DNA from: Apoderus coryli
Lineage: Eukaryota; Arthropoda; Insecta; Coleoptera; Attelabidae
NCBI GenBank assembly: GCA_911728435.2
Contig: OU452202.1
Span: 496,001-560,000 of the forward strand
DNA length: 64,000 bases
Reading direction: 5' to 3'
This document shows positions 11,184 to 25,047 of the stretch, one piece after another; position 1 is the first letter of the stretch, and each line of letters begins with the position of its first letter. The translations under genes were made by a program, and so were the position numbers. The notes below the pieces were generated by a model that saw nothing but the letters and a program-made list of their open reading frames with translations, was not told the origin of the DNA and did not search any database.

Positions 11184-14100
11184 GTTATTGTTATGTATTG
11201 TTGTAACCTGACGTTTTTTGGTACCGATTCAGTTCTGTCATTACTGTTTTTCAGTTCTGTCATTACTGTTTTTGTTTACAAAAACTTTCAATGAAACTAA
11301 ATATAGATATGTGATTATAATAAGAAGCCATATACACCTATAATAAGTATCCATATAAATAGAAGGAATAAAAAACTACCTATAGTAAAATTAAACTGCC
11401 ACTCATAAACTTTCGCAGAGAATAACAACAATGAACACAAATTATGAGTAAACATTGCACAGTAAGTATTGTACATAAATTCTATATTTTAGGCTACTAA
11501 CTAGGTACCTACTACCATCGAAAATATACTACGACCACGATTTTTATATCTACGGTGCTACTACTACACATTATTATGATCAAAACAACAACATCTAATT
11601 ACAGTGAAATCGTACCTTTTGCAAACACAGACATAGGTAGAATACCTAATAAATGTAACTACCTACTTCAAATACGTAATGAAGGTTATATTAAACAACA
11701 AAGTGATAGAAACAGAAATATACCTATGCAAGTAAGTACCGATTCAGTTCTGTCATTACTGTTTTTGTTAATTCCAAGTAGTAGGTATACTAAAAACTTT
11801 CAATGAAACTAAATATAGATATGTGATTTTGTAGCGATATTAAATAAGTATCCATTATAAATAGAAGTAAGGAATAAAAAAACTACCTATAGTAAAATTA
11901 AACTGCTACTTATTTATCTTATACCTAGAAAATCACGTACCTATAACTACACTTACTTGCTGAATGTTTTTATTTCAAAATACACAATAATTAAAATTTC
12001 TTAAACTACAAATACAACACAGTTTTGTGTTAGGTGCATAGATAATTTAACTATATAAATAAACTAAATTTGGACTACGCGCGACATCATCACACACATT
12101 TTAAAAACATTGGTATATTAATAGGTATAACCTACACACACTGAAAATATTATAATAAACCGAACGAAATTTCATAATTTTTAAACACCAAATCATGATT
12201 TTGTTTATGTCGCCTGAGCAGAGCTTCGTTGGTCACTTTATAGTCCACATAATTTTAACAAACAGCTGTATGTCCACATTTTGAACGCCTATTTTGTTAA
12301 TAGTGTCAGTTTGGGTTAGGTATTAACAATTTCTCACTAAAATTACTTCAAATATACAATGGCATATTCTAAATTTACTACAAATACTTTTAATAACCAT
12401 TTTATAACAATACAATTTAACAACATGTTGATAGGAATTGAAAACTGTTAGGCTATTAATGTACACAAATAAAACCAAATTATGACGTGACCTAGAAGTG
12501 TCAACCAAACAAAAATAAGTGACACTAACGTCAGAAAAAAATTCTGCCAAATTATGACGTGAAACTAGAGGTGCAACTATATTGGAATTTGTCGATTTAT
12601 TTTGAAAGCCATTTTCATGACTATATTCTTAGAAAAGCATATGGGACATGCAATTTCGTATATTTTTAATAACAATCCTATAAAAAGAATTACGTAAATT
12701 GCATTGAACAAGTATTAATCTTTAAATCTCATTTCACAACAACGAGGAGTAGCAATTTTCACTCACCTATTTTAAACGCACGTTCCTTTTACAGAACAAA
12801 AGTGTGAAGTTAGCGTCGAACAATATGTGCCTGAGTTGTAACCTATGGATAGGATGACGTCTTTGGGTACCGATTGAAGATTGAACAAAATCAGGAGCAA
12901 TAATATGGCAACGCCGCTATACTCCGTCATCAGTCACCCGACCTGAATAGTTTTGCAAAAATCCGCACAACATATCATAACCATAAACATCCATAATCCA
13001 AAGAAGTAGAGAATGTCCATAGTGTCAAATTATAACATAAATCCATCTGTCATTATAATTATGGTCTACTAAACTGTCTATAGTACAACAACGTAAATAC
13101 AATAATTTCCAAAAATATTACTGTAAAAGACAGAATGGAAATTGAAAAAGAATATATACCGGCACGTAAGTGTACAATTATATAAAATAGGGTTATCAGC
13201 GTACACTTTGATGAAATTATTTGTTGACATTACGCAACGACTTAACTTACCATTATTTGTAGGAAAAACTCAAAATACGATACCAAAAGAGAGAGGATAC
13301 AAAAAATAAATAACATGGCTCATTTTCCACATTAGTTTTACAACATATATGCAAACATTGGGTTCATAAAAGGAGAGGTTTTAGTTCATGTGTTACCAGT
13401 TACGAATGACGTGAATCTTTCACCTACATGCTAGGTAAAATATTTACAACATATTATCACAATTAAATCCTACCATATACACCTTTTCAGCAGACGAAGG
13501 CACTCCTCAAACTACCAGATAGACGTCTGAATCTCTAACCACCACTGAAAAGCAACTCAATAAAAACTTTACAAGAACCATAACAAGAATTTAATACCTA
13601 TCGACTTTAAACTATTCTTACTCAATGGACATTAGATTTATTTCAATAACAATATCTAAGTGTTTTATTTCTTACTTTAGAGCAAACTTGAATCAATTTT
13701 TCAAGTTATACCTACTGTACCGAGGAAAAGCTATCTAATTAAATTTTCTATTATGAGGGCAACATCGGTAGGTAGGTACATTATTATTATTACCTATTAT
13801 TATTATTTAGATTTGCTTGAAACTAAATTAAACGTTACTTCAGGTGAACCTATTGGTTGTAGGTACCTACTTTCACATATTACTAGGTGCCGAATACCTA
13901 CTTATGTCTGTTTTTGTTCAAAAAGTAATTACAGACATCCTGGATGTACCAAAAACATTCAATGAAACAAAATAGGTACGTAATTTTGTTAAGTTTAAGT
14001 CTTTAAGTAAGTATAGCCATTATGTATATTCATATAAATAGCACAGAATAAGTAATATTCTGTGTAAATAGTAAGTAATTAACTAACTAAAATTAAGTTA

Positions 14101-14836
14101 CTATACTTATTTTTCGATAGAAAACCAGCTGCATATACTTATCATGTTTTTATTTAAATACACAAAAATTATAAATCGTAAAAACAACAAATTAATATAG
14201 ACTTAACTACACTTTTTATTTTATACACCACGTATTATTATTTTTATTAGCGGATGTTGGCCACCAAATTTCCATTTCCAAATTGATTTCTGTCTCTTGC
14301 CTGTAGGTCCATATTTTGAATGCTTCAAGTTATTTCGTTTTTTTTTTAAGTTACCGCCTAAGCGAGTACTAACTATTATTGGCCTCTTGCCCTTTCACAG
14401 TAGGATACAGTCAGCACAGTTTATTTTTATCAAATATAGTTACAATGCATACTACTACTGTTTACTTTTAACCTCCAAGCCCCATAATATAACCTATTTA
14501 TTTATGACGTGAAATAGAAGTGTCAACCAAACAAAAATAAGGGACACCAACGTCAGAACAAAATTCTGCCAAATTATGACAAACCAACGAAGCCAAAATA
14601 GATAGACAGATAGTCCTAAAATCAACGTCCGCCGCTATTAACGTTAACGTTAATTGAACACCAACGATTTTCAAATAGACAGATGTGGTAGGTTTATAAA
14701 ATGATGATCGGCAGCCATTTTTAGGCTAGCAGATTTAAAATACCTAACTAATATATTTATAGTAGGTATTTAGTATAAAATTTTTTAAGGACAAAAAAGG
14801 AATATTTTCTTTAAAAGAGAAATTTTTAGCATAGGC

Positions 14837-15345
14837 TTTAAATTTATATACAGGGTGAATCAAAAATGTATTTCTCTATTTTTTTACCATTTTTTTTAAC
14901 ACGATAGGTGACTTTATTTTCTTTAAAAGAGAAATTTTTAGCATAGGTTTTAAATTTATATACAGGGCGAATCAAAAATTTATTTCCTATCGTCAAAAAA
15001 GTTATATTTTGAATAATTGTTTGATTTCTTTAGATTTCAAATCAAGATTTTTTGAAAGTTAAACTATAAGCTCAAATTTATATACAGGGTGAATCAAAAA
15101 TGTATTTCTTTATTTTGTTAAAGCGAAATAGTAATATTTGGAATAATTTTTTGATTTCTTTAGATTTCAAATCAAGATTTCTTTGAAAGTTAAACTATAA
15201 GCTCAAATTTATATACAGGGTGAATCAAAAATGTATTTCTTTATTTTGTTAAGGTGAAATAGTAATATTTTGAATAATTTTTTGATTTCTTTGGGTTTCA
15301 ATTCAAGATTTCTTTGAAAGTTAAACTATATGCTCCTAGAGGTTT
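14837..15345 (+). repeat. U2 internal monomer array (short)
   Basis: Four or five monomers, the shortest array of the complete units. The first two are shortened and carry TTTTTTACCATTTT and GATAGGTGACTTTATT. The remainder are A type (AAATCAAGATTT). It ends in the CTCCTAGAGG block. Confidence 0.9.
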
Positions 15346-15425
15346 TCTACGGGGTAACTCAAAAATGTTTCTATTTATTTTCAATAATAGATAGAAACAT
15401 TTTCAGATTTTCAGCTCTGGCAATA

Positions 15426-15606
15426 CTTTTTTTTAATTAATTTTTGAATTATTTTTTTTTGAAATTTTTTTTTTTAAATTTTTTTTTTTTAAATTTTTTT
15501 TTTTGAAATTTTTTTTTTAAAATTTTTTTTTTTAATTTTTTTTTAATAATAGAAACATTTTTTTCCTTGAAATTTTTTTTTTTTTGATTTTTTTTTCATT
15601 TTTTTT
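15426..15606. repeat. U2/U3 T-rich junction tract
   Basis: T runs with GAAA and AATT interruptions and the AATAATAGAAACATTTTTTTCC island, ending GCCACC just before the U3 head. Confidence 0.9.
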
Positions 15607-15656
15607 GCCACCCTCAATGACTTTTTTTATAGATAAAACTACCACACAACGACTGG

Positions 15657-15778
15657 GAAATCCCGCAGGGATTTCTTGTTAATATTAATAAAACCCGTAC
15701 AGTCCGTCTCTGTCTAAAATTGGAAAAAAAACGCATGATTTGCGTGCAAGTTGGCATCTCGCCACGCCGGAGGCGTGG
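15657..15778. other. U3 hairpin cluster H1 and H3
   Basis: H1 15657-15675 has the same stem as elsewhere but a three-base loop GCA. H3 15762-15778 is CCACGCC with GGCGTGG, loop GGA. Between them CGCATGATTTGCGTGC can form a weaker third stem. Confidence 0.9.
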
Positions 15779-15861
15779 CCCCAGCTGTATTTATATCGAA
15801 ACTTTACTTTTTTAAGACTGGTATAGGCTATATATGAAAGCGGATTGGATGCATTAAAATT

Positions 15862-16176
15862 ATGTATTTTAATCATTTATATACCTCTGCACAAACGGAA
15901 TTAAAGTGTGAGAAGGAGGTGAATAACTTTTTCTACGAGAAAATTCAAGAAAACAACAAGCACAAAACTGCAAAAAATGCTACTACTAAATCAATAAATT
16001 TACCTTTTTGTAACATCCACACATACAACAAAAGCATTTTGATTTATACTAGGCACTGTTCTAAACACGGCAGTGCACTTTTACGGTATGGTACGGCCCT
16101 TTATTACATTTTTAATTGTAAACTAAAAATGTTGAAAAATCTTCCGAGACTTCGTACATTCATCAATCTGACATAA
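15862..16176 (+). CDS. candidate 104-codon ORF in U3 (unrecognised)
   Basis: Identical in translation to the U2 copy, with the KCEKEV block and the paired Cys-x2-His motifs. The identity reflects recent DNA homogenisation. No family recognised. Confidence 0.25.
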   Translation: MYFNHLYTSAQTELKCEKEVNNFFYEKIQENNKHKTAKNATTKSINLPFCNIHTYNKSILIYTRHCSKHGSALLRYGTALYYIFNCKLKMLKNLPRLRTFINLT

Positions 16177-17902
16177 GTTATTGTTATGTATTGTTGTAAC
16201 CTGACGTTTTTTGGTACCGATTCAGTTCTGTCATTACTGTTTTTCAGTTCTGTCATTACTGTTTTTGTTTACAAAAACTTTCAATGAAACTAAATATAGA
16301 TATGTGATTATAATAAGAAGCCATATACACCTATAATAAGTATCCATATAAATAGAAGGAATAAAAAACTACCTATAGTAAAATTAAACTGCCACTCATA
16401 AACTTTCGCAGAGAATAACAACAATGAACACAAATTATGAGTAAACATTGCACAGTAAGTATTGTACATAAATTCTATATTTTAGGCTACTAACTAGGTA
16501 CCTACTACCATCGAAAATATACTACGACCACGATTTTTATATCTACGGTGCTACTACTACACATTATTATGATCAAAACAACAACATCTAATTACAGTGA
16601 AATCGTACCTTTTGCAAACACAGACATAGGTAGAATACCTAATAAATGTAACTACCTACTTCAAATACGTAATGAAGGTTATATTAAACAACAAAGTGAT
16701 AGAAACAGAAATATACCTATGCAAGTAAGTACCGATTCAGTTCTGTCATTACTGTTTTTGTTAATTCCAAGTAGTAGGTATACTAAAAACTTTCAATGAA
16801 ACTAAATATAGATATGTGATTTTGTAGCGATATTAAATAAGTATCCATTATAAATAGAAGTAAGGAATAAAAAAACTACCTATAGTAAAATTAAACTGCT
16901 ACTTATTTATCTTATACCTAGAAAATCACGTACCTATAACTACACTTACTTGCTGAATGTTTTTATTTCAAAATACACAATAATTAAAATTTCTTAAACT
17001 ACAAATACAACACAGTTTTGTGTTAGGTGCATAGATAATTTAACTATATAAATAAACTAAATTTGGACTACGCGCGACATCATCACACACATTTTAAAAA
17101 CATTGGTATATTAATAGGTATAACCTACACACACTGAAAATATTATAATAAACCGAACGAAATTTCATAATTTTTAAACACCAAATCATGATTTTGTTTA
17201 TGTCGCCTGAGCAGAGCTTCGTTGGTCACTTTATAGTCCACATAATTTTAACAAACGGCTGTATGTCCACATTTTGAACGCCTATTTTGTTGATAGTGTC
17301 AGTTTGGGTTAGGTATTAACAATTTCTCACTAAAATTACTTCAAATATACAATGGCATATTCTAAATTTACTACAAATACTTTTAATAACCATTTTATAA
17401 CAATACAATTTAACAACATGTTGATAGGAATTGAAAACTGTTAGGCAATTAATGTACACAAATAAAACCAAATTATGACGTGACCTAGAAATGTCAACCA
17501 AACAAAAATAAGTGACACTAACGTCAGAAAAAAATTCTGCCAAATTATGACGTGAAACTAGAGGTGCAACTATATTGGAATTTGTCGATTTATTTTGAAA
17601 GCCATTTTCATGACTATATTCTTAGAAAAGCATATAGGACATGCAATTTCGTATATTTTTAATAACAATCCTATAAAAAGACTAACGTAAATTGCATTGA
17701 ACAAGTATTAATCTTTAAATCTCATTTCAATCAATGACCTTTATTTAATATCTTATGCTTATGCAACCTCCAACACATCATTATGGTATTTACGGTTGCA
17801 TAACCTCTTCTATGGAATAAGACACTTTTCGATGCTCTTCAATTTTGTCTAAAGTAGATTGCAATCGAAAAACTTTTAAATCTTTAGAAATTTTTAACGA
17901 AC

Positions 17903-19200
17903 ACTTTAAATTTATATACAGGGTGAATCAAAAATGTATTTCTTTATTTTGTTAAGGTGAAATAGTATTGTTTTGAATAACTTTTTGATTTCTTTAGATT
18001 TCAAATCAAGATTTTTTTTAAAGTTAAACTATAAGCTCAAATTTATATACAGGGTGAATCAAAAATGTATTTCTTTATTTTGTTAAGCTGAAATAGTATT
18101 GTTTTGAATAACTTTTTGATTTCTTTAGATTTCAAATCAAGATTTTTTGAAAGTTAAACTATAAGCTCAAATTTATATACAGGGTGAATCAAAAATGTAT
18201 TTCTTTATTTTGTTAAGGTGAAATAGTATTGTTTTGAATAACTTTTTGATTTCTTTAGATTTCAAATCAAGATTTTTTGAAAGTTAAACTATAAGCTCAA
18301 ATTTATATACAGGGTGAATCAAAAATGTATTTCTTTATTTTGTTAAGGTGAAATATTTTGAATAACTTTTTGATTTCTTTAGATTTCAAATCAAGATTTT
18401 TTGAAAGTTAAACTATAAGCTCAAATTTATATACAGGGTGAATCAAAAATGTATTTCTTTATTTTGTTAAGGTGAAATAGTATTGTTTTGAATAACTTTT
18501 TGATTTCTTTAGATTTCAAATCAAGATTTTTTGAAAGTTAAACTATAAGCTCAAATTTATATACAGGGTGAATCAAAAATGTATTTCTTTATTTTGTTAA
18601 GGTGAAATAGTATTGTTTTGAATAACTTTTTGATTTCTTTAGATTTCAAATCAAGATTTTTTGAAAGTTAAACTATAAGCTCAAATTTATATACAGGGTG
18701 AATCAAAAATGTATTTCTTTATTTTGTTAAGGTGAAATATTTTGAATAACTTTTTGATTTCTTTAGATTTCAAATCAAGATTTTTTGAAAGTTAAACTAT
18801 AAGCTCAAATTTATATACAGGGTGAATCAAAAATGTATTTCTTTATTTTGTTAAGGTGAAATATTTTGAATAACTTTTTGATTTCTTTAGATTTCAAATC
18901 AAGATTTTTTGAAAGTTAAACTATAAGCTCAAATTTATATACAGGGTGAATCAAAAATGTATTTCTTTATTTTGTTAAGGTGAAATAGTATTGTTTTGAA
19001 TAACTTTTTGATTTCTTTAGATTTCAAATCAAGATTTCTTTGAAAGTTAAACTATAAGCTCAAATTTATATACAGGGTGAATCAAAAATGTATTTCTTTA
19101 TTTTGTTAAGGCGAAATAGTAATATTTGGAATAATTTTTTGATTTCTTTGGGTTTCAATTCAATATTTCTTTGAAAGTTAAACTATATGCTCCTAGAGGT
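17903..19200 (+). repeat. U3 internal monomer array
   Basis: Ten monomers, A type. Periods alternate between about 130 and 124 bp depending on whether AGTATTG is present after GGTGAAAT. The order of 130 and 124 bp forms matches the second array of U7 and, apart from one extra monomer, the array of U9. Confidence 0.95.
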
Positions 19201-19282
19201 TTTCTACGGGGTAACTCAAAAATGTTTCTATTTATTTTCAATAATAGATAGAAACATTTTCAGATTTTCAGCTCTGGCAATA

Positions 19283-19466
19283 CTTTTTTTTAATTAATTT
19301 TTGAATTATTTTTTTTTTTAATTTTTTTTTTTTAATTTTTTTTTTTGAAATTTTTTTTTTTGAAATTTTTTTTTTTAAAATTTTTTTTTTAATTTTTTTT
19401 TAATAATAGAAACATTTTTTTCCTTGAAATTTTTTTTTTTTTTGATTTTTTTTTTCATTTTTTTTG
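19283..19466. repeat. U3/U4 T-rich junction tract
   Basis: T-rich tract of the same build as the other junctions, ending GCCACC before the U4 head. Confidence 0.9.
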
Positions 19467-19515
19467 CCACCCTCAATGACTTTTTTTATAGATAAAACTA
19501 CCACACAACGACTGG

Positions 19516-19638
19516 GAAATCCCGCAGGGATTTCTTGTTAATATATACTAAAACCCGTACAGTCCGTCTCTGTCTAAAATTGGCAAAAAAACACTCATTT
19601 TGGAGCCACTAAGGCTCCAGTTTCGCCGAAGGCGAAAC
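19516..19638. other. U4 hairpin cluster H1-H2-H3
   Basis: H1 19516-19534, loop GCA. H2 19601-19619, stem TGGAGCC with GGCTCCA, loop ACTAA. H3 19620-19638, stem GTTTCGCC with GGCGAAAC, loop GAA. Confidence 0.9.
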
Positions 19639-20033
19639 CGCAGCGCTGCCTATAATAGAAAATTTCCTTTTTGCACAATAGAATAGGGTACTTTTCAAAG
19701 CTGATTGAATGCATTAAAATTATGTATTTTAATCATTTATATACCTCTGCACAAACGAAATTAAAGTGTGAGAAGGAGGTGAATAACTTTTTCTACGAGA
19801 AAATTCAAGAAAACAACAACCGATAAACTGCAAAAAATGCTACTACTAAATCAATAAATTTTGCCTTTTTGCAGCATCCCCACATACAATAAAAGCCTTT
19901 TGATTTATTCTAGGCACTGTTCTAAACAGGGGAGTGCACTTTTACGGTATGGTACGGCCCTTTATTACATTTTTAATTGTAAACTAAAAATGTTGAAAAA
20001 TCTTCCGAGACTTCGTACATTCATCAATCTGAC

Positions 20034-20707
20034 ATAAGTTATTGTTATGTATTGTTGTAACCTGACGTCGTTTGGTACCGATTCAGTTCTGTCATTACTG
20101 TTAATTTGTCACAAAAACTTTCAATTAAACTAAATATGGATATCGATATTAAATAAGTAACCATATTCACCTATAATAGGTATCCATTATAAATAGAAGT
20201 AAGTAAACAACATTCGTAAACATTGCACAGTAAGTATTTTACATAATATTTTATATTTTAGACTACCAACTACCTACTATACTACGACTACGATTTTTAT
20301 ATTTACGGTGCTACTACTACACAATGAGACATAGGTAGAATACCTAATAAATGTAACTACCATTAGCTACATAAGTTATTGTTATGTATTGTTGTAACCT
20401 GACGTCGTTTGGTACCGATTCAGTTCTGTCATTACTGTTAATTTGTCACAAAAACTTTCAATTAAACTAAATATGGATATCGATATTAAATAAGTAACCA
20501 TATTCACCTATAATAGGTATCCATTATAAATAGAAGTAAGTAAACAACATTCGTAAACATTGCACAGTAAGTATTTTACATAATATTTTATATTTTAGAC
20601 TACCAACTACCTACTATACTACGACTACGATTTTTATATTTACGGTGCTACTACTACACAATGAGACATAGGTAGAATACCTAATAAATGTAACTACCAT
20701 TAGCTAC
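20034..20707. repeat. 337-bp tandem duplication in U4
   Basis: The segment starting ATAAGTTATTGTTATG at 20034 restarts at 20371 and the two copies look identical. The near-twin U11 has a single copy, so this duplication is younger than the U4/U11 split. Confidence 0.9.
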
Positions 20708-22600
20708 CTACCTCAAATACGTAATGAAGGTTATATTAAACAACAACAAAGTGATAGAAACAGAAATATACCTATTGCAATCAATGCAAGTAAGTACCGA
20801 TTCAGTTCTGCCATTTTTAATATCCTGTATCCTCAATTATTGCGTTTTTCGTTCATTTTTATTAAGCTATTATACCTTAAAAAATGCGACTGGTATATTC
20901 CTTAAAATTAACAAATCTAATTTAGTTCACCTGTCACACATAACTTTTTTTTACATTTTTCCAAATAAATATACAATGACACTCTTTAAAAACACATGTT
21001 AAATATAAAGAACAAAATTTAAAAGACACTGATATACGCAGCATTTGCAATATTACTTACAAAATGTGCGAAAAACCACATAAAATCATACCAATGACAC
21101 CCATTTTTTCCTTCAATATAGAGGCGAAACTAACGACCAAACAAAGGAAATGAATATTATGTTTCATTTGGCTGTGATGCCTACCCTTTTCACAAACAAA
21201 TGCATTCAAATTCTTTCATCCATTGCAATTGAAAATAATACATACATACATAACCTATAAAATACTGCCATAAACAGTGAAGGCTTATCTAATTTTTTAA
21301 CAACTGCTTTAATTCCAAATATAATTATCCCAGAGAGTGATTTTTTAGAATGTGGCCCAATATGGCAACAATGGCGCACATTGTTTACGACTCGACTAAT
21401 TCCGTGACCAGTCACTCCAATTTTGCAAATGGCCACTCATCATAAACTTCCGCAAAGAACAACAACAATAAACACAAATTATCGAAATGAGTAAACAACA
21501 GTAGTAAATATAGCAAAAAACACTTGCACAGTAAGTAATTTAATACAAATACATAATATTCCATATTTCAGACAAATAGGTATATCATGCCGTCTATACC
21601 TAAAATGTAGTACATTCGTTGTTGTTAGCTACCTACTAGGTATATTATGATCAAAACAAACAGGCTAACATTCTTAAAATTAAAACATTATACCTACCAC
21701 ATCACAACCGTAAGTAACAAATACAAACAACATATTATTGTTATTCCAAAGTGATAGATACAGAAATATACAAAAACAATGCAAGTAAGTAAGTACCTAC
21801 TTACTTATTCTCTATCTGAAAATACCAACAATTACAATTAAGGTTCGCCATTTATCAGGAAGAATTTGTTTGAAATACCTTATTATGTCGTTTATATTGT
21901 ACTTATTAATGAAGTTTATAAAAAGGAAGGTAGGTACATTATTATTATTATTTAGATTTGTTTGAAACTAAACTAAAGGTTACTAGGTCAATTTCATCTT
22001 ATTGATCTCGGTCAGGGTTGTTTCCAAATAACTAATGACGTACGTACTTAGCTGACTAATTTTATTATAGATTTACAATTTTCGTTTTAAACCTAACTTT
22101 ATCTGTTTAATTAACTAAATTTAGTATTTTATATTAATAATAGGTACTTATTTTTCTGGTAATTATCTATTTCTTATAATCTTGATCATATATACATTAG
22201 TAGTTTTTATAACAGGTTCTCCATTCGTCAAGAAAGTAGATATTCATACGTACGTCGCTACTAGACTCCTATAATACATCAGGTGTTGAACGGCAGCAAC
22301 CAACTACGTACATTAGGACAGTGTTGCCTACGTTATCTGTTATAAAAAGGGCAAAGCAATAAATTTCAGAGTTTTTTAGATTAGTTGATGAAATTATTGC
22401 ATAGGGTGATGTACGGGGTAACTCAAAAATGTTTCTATTTATTTTCAATATTTTTAGGTATGGTAAAACGTAATAGAAAAATTTTCCTGGCTATGCGCTA
22501 AGTATTTATCAGATTTTAACGACATTAATTAATAAGCACCATGTACAGGGTGATACAAAACCAACATTAATTATCCCACATTTAAGAAATTTTAAATGTA

Positions 22601-24595
22601 TAGAAATTTATATACGGGGTGAATCAAAAATGTATTTCTCTATTTAGTTATGGTCAAAAAAGTTTTATTTTGAATAATTTTTTGATTTCTTTAGATTTCA
22701 AATTAAGTTTTCTGTGAAAGTTAAACTATAAGGTAGAATATATATACAGGGTGAATCAAAAATGTATTTCTTTATTTTGTTATGGTCAAAAAAGTTATAT
22801 TTTGAATAATTTTCTGATTTCTTTAGATTTCAAATTAAGTTTTCTGTGAAAGTTAAACTATAGGGTCAAATATATATACAGGGTGAATCAAAAATGTATT
22901 TCTTTATTTTGTTATGGTCAAAAAAGTTATATTTTGAATAATTTTTTGATTTCTTTAGATTTCAAATTAAGTTTTCTGTGAAAGTTAAACTATAGAGTCA
23001 AATATATATACAGGGTGAATCAAAAATGTATTTCTTTATTTTGTTATGGTCAAAAAAGTTATATTTTGAATAATATTTTGATTTCTTTAGATTTCAAATT
23101 AAGTTTTCTGTGAAAGTTAAACTATAAGGTAGAATATATATACAGGGTGAATCAAAAATGTATTTCTTTATTTTGTTATGGTCAAAAAAGTTATATTTTG
23201 AATAATTGTTTGATTTCTTTAGATTTCAAATTAAGTTTTCTGTGAAAGTTAAACTATAAGGTAGAATATATATACAGGGTGAATCACAAATGTATTTCTT
23301 TATTTTGTTATGGTCAAAAAAGTTATATTCTGAATAATTTTTTGATTTCTTTAGATTTCAAATTAAGTTTTCTGTGAAAGTTAAACTATAGGGTCAAATA
23401 TATATACAGGGTGAATCAAAAATGTATTTCTTTATTTTGTTATGGTCAAAAAAGTTATATTTTGAATAATTTTTTGATTTCTTTAGATTTCAAATTAAGT
23501 TTTCTGTGAAAGTTAAACTATAGGGTCAAATATATATACAGGGTGAATCACAAATGTATTTCTTTATTTTGTTATGGTCAAAAAAGTTATATTTTGAATA
23601 ATTTTTTGATTTCTTTAGATTTCAAATTAAGTTTTCTGTGAAAGTTAAACTATAAGGTAGAATATATATACAGGGTGAATCAAAAATGTATTTCTTTATT
23701 TTGTTATGGTCAAAAAAGTTATATTTTGAATAATTGTTTGATTTCTTTAGATTTCAAATTAAGTTTTCTGTGAAAGTTAAACTATAAGGTAGAATATATA
23801 TACAGGGTGAATCACAAATGTATTTCTTTATTTTGTTATGGTCAAAAAAGTTATATTCTGAATAATTTTTTGATTTCTTTAGATTTCAAATTAAGTTTTC
23901 TGTGAAAGTTAAACTATAGGGTCAAATATATATACAGGGTGAATCAAAAATGTATTTCTTTATTTTGTTATGGTCAAAAAAGTTATATTTTGAATAATTT
24001 TTTGATTTCTTTAGATTTCAAATTAAGTTTTCTGTGAAAGTTAAACTATAGGGTCAAATATATATACAGGGTGAATCACAAATGTATTTCTTTATTTTGT
24101 TATGGTCAAAAAAGTTATATTTTGAATAATTTTTTGATTTCTTTAGATTTCAAATTAAGTTTTCTGTGAAAGTTAAACTATAGGGTCAAATATATATACA
24201 GGGTGAATCAAAAATGTATTTCTTTATTTTGTTATGGTCAAAAAAAGTTATATTTTGAATAATTTTTTGATTTCTTTAGATTTCAAATTAAGTTTTCTGT
24301 GAAAGTTAAACTATAGGATCAAATATATATACAGGGTGAATCACAAATGTATTTCTTTATTTTGTTATGGTCAAAAAAGTAATATTTTGAATAATATTTT
24401 GATTTCTTTAGATTTGAAATTAAGTTTTCTGTGAAAGTTAAACTATAAGCTCAAATTTATATACGGGGTGAACCAAAAATGTATTTCTTTATTTTGTTAT
24501 GGTCAAAAAAGTAATATTTTGAATAATTTTTTGATTTCTTTGGGTTTCAATTGAAGATTTCTTTGAAAGTTAAACTATATGCTCCTAGAGGTTAT
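22601..24595 (+). repeat. U4 internal monomer array
   Basis: About fifteen B-type monomers of roughly 131 bp, with CAAAAATG and CACAAATG versions interspersed. A block of several monomers (around 23100-23580) recurs at about 23640-24100 with the same private variants (AATTGTTTGATT, TATTCTGAATAA), so the array grew by multi-monomer duplication. Degenerate related sequence extends upstream to about 22411. Confidence 0.9.
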
Positions 24596-24674
24596 CTACG
24601 AGGTGACTCAAAAATGTTTCTATTTATTTTCAATAATAGATAGAAACATTTTCAGATTTTCAGCTCTGGCAATA

Positions 24675-24875
24675 CTTTTTTTTAATTATTTTTTTTGTAA
24701 TTTTTTTTTTTGAAAAATTTTTTTTTTCGAAATTTTTTTTTTTAAATTTTTTTTTTTTAATTTTTTTTTTTGAAAATTTTTTTTTTTTTTAATTTTTTTT
24801 TGACTTTTTTTTTTTTAATAGAAACATTTTTTCCTTGAAAGTTTTTTTTTTTATTTTTTTTTTTCATTTTTTTTA
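24675..24875. repeat. U4/U5 T-rich junction tract
   Basis: Very similar to the U1/U2 tract, including TCGAAATTTT and the TTGACTTTTTT stretch, ending ATAACC before the U5 head. Confidence 0.9.
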
Positions 24876-24924
24876 TAACCCTCAATGACTTTTTTTATAG
24901 ATAAAACTACCACACAACGACTGG

Positions 24925-25047
24925 GAAATCCCGAAGGGATTTCTTGTTTAATATTAATAACGGGTGATGTTCGCGTTTCTTTCTAAAATTGGAAAAAAAA
25001 CGCATGATTTGCGTGCAAGTTGGCATCTCGCCACGCCGGAGGCGTGG
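24925..25047. other. U5 hairpin cluster H1 and H3
   Basis: H1 24925-24943 has loop GAA, unique among the H1 copies. H3 25031-25047 is CCACGCC with GGCGTGG, loop GGA. Confidence 0.9.

Larger units (their letters stand above)
10619..15612 (+). repeat. macrosatellite unit U2
   Basis: Hairpins 10663-10785, candidate ORF 10869-11183, body to 14836, short array 14837-15345 and T tract 15426-15606. The first 2 kb is nearly identical to U3 and U9, including a 33-bp deletion near 11575 relative to U1, U5, U6 and U7. The rest resembles U1 but lacks most of the U1 segment 6800-7800. Confidence 0.9.
15613..19471 (+). repeat. macrosatellite unit U3
   Basis: Hairpins 15657-15778, candidate ORF 15862-16176, body to 17902, array 17903-19200 and T tract 19283-19466. 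The body is short because it jumps from a point equivalent to U2 position 12720 to a distinct tail with TGCATAACCTCTTCTATGG. Head, body and array are nearly identical to U9 (45708-49698), 30 kb away. Confidence 0.9.
19472..24880 (+). repeat. macrosatellite unit U4
   Basis: Hairpins 19516-19638, body with a 337-bp tandem duplication (20034-20707), array 22601-24595 and T tract 24675-24875. The frame equivalent to the 104-codon ORF is broken soon after the KCEKEV block, and the downstream CNIH and CSKH motifs have changed to CSIP and CSKQ. Apart from the 337-bp duplication, 19472-21775 is almost identical to U11 (54197-56155). Confidence 0.9.

Noticed and set aside
21206..21436. Minus-strand 76-codon frame in U4 (and 55594-55824 in U11) with a TGHGISRVV segment resembling a helix-turn-helix
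   Set aside because: The related stretch in U1 (about 5940-6010) is not open, the two open copies are nearly identical DNA, and the resemblance is too short to name a family.
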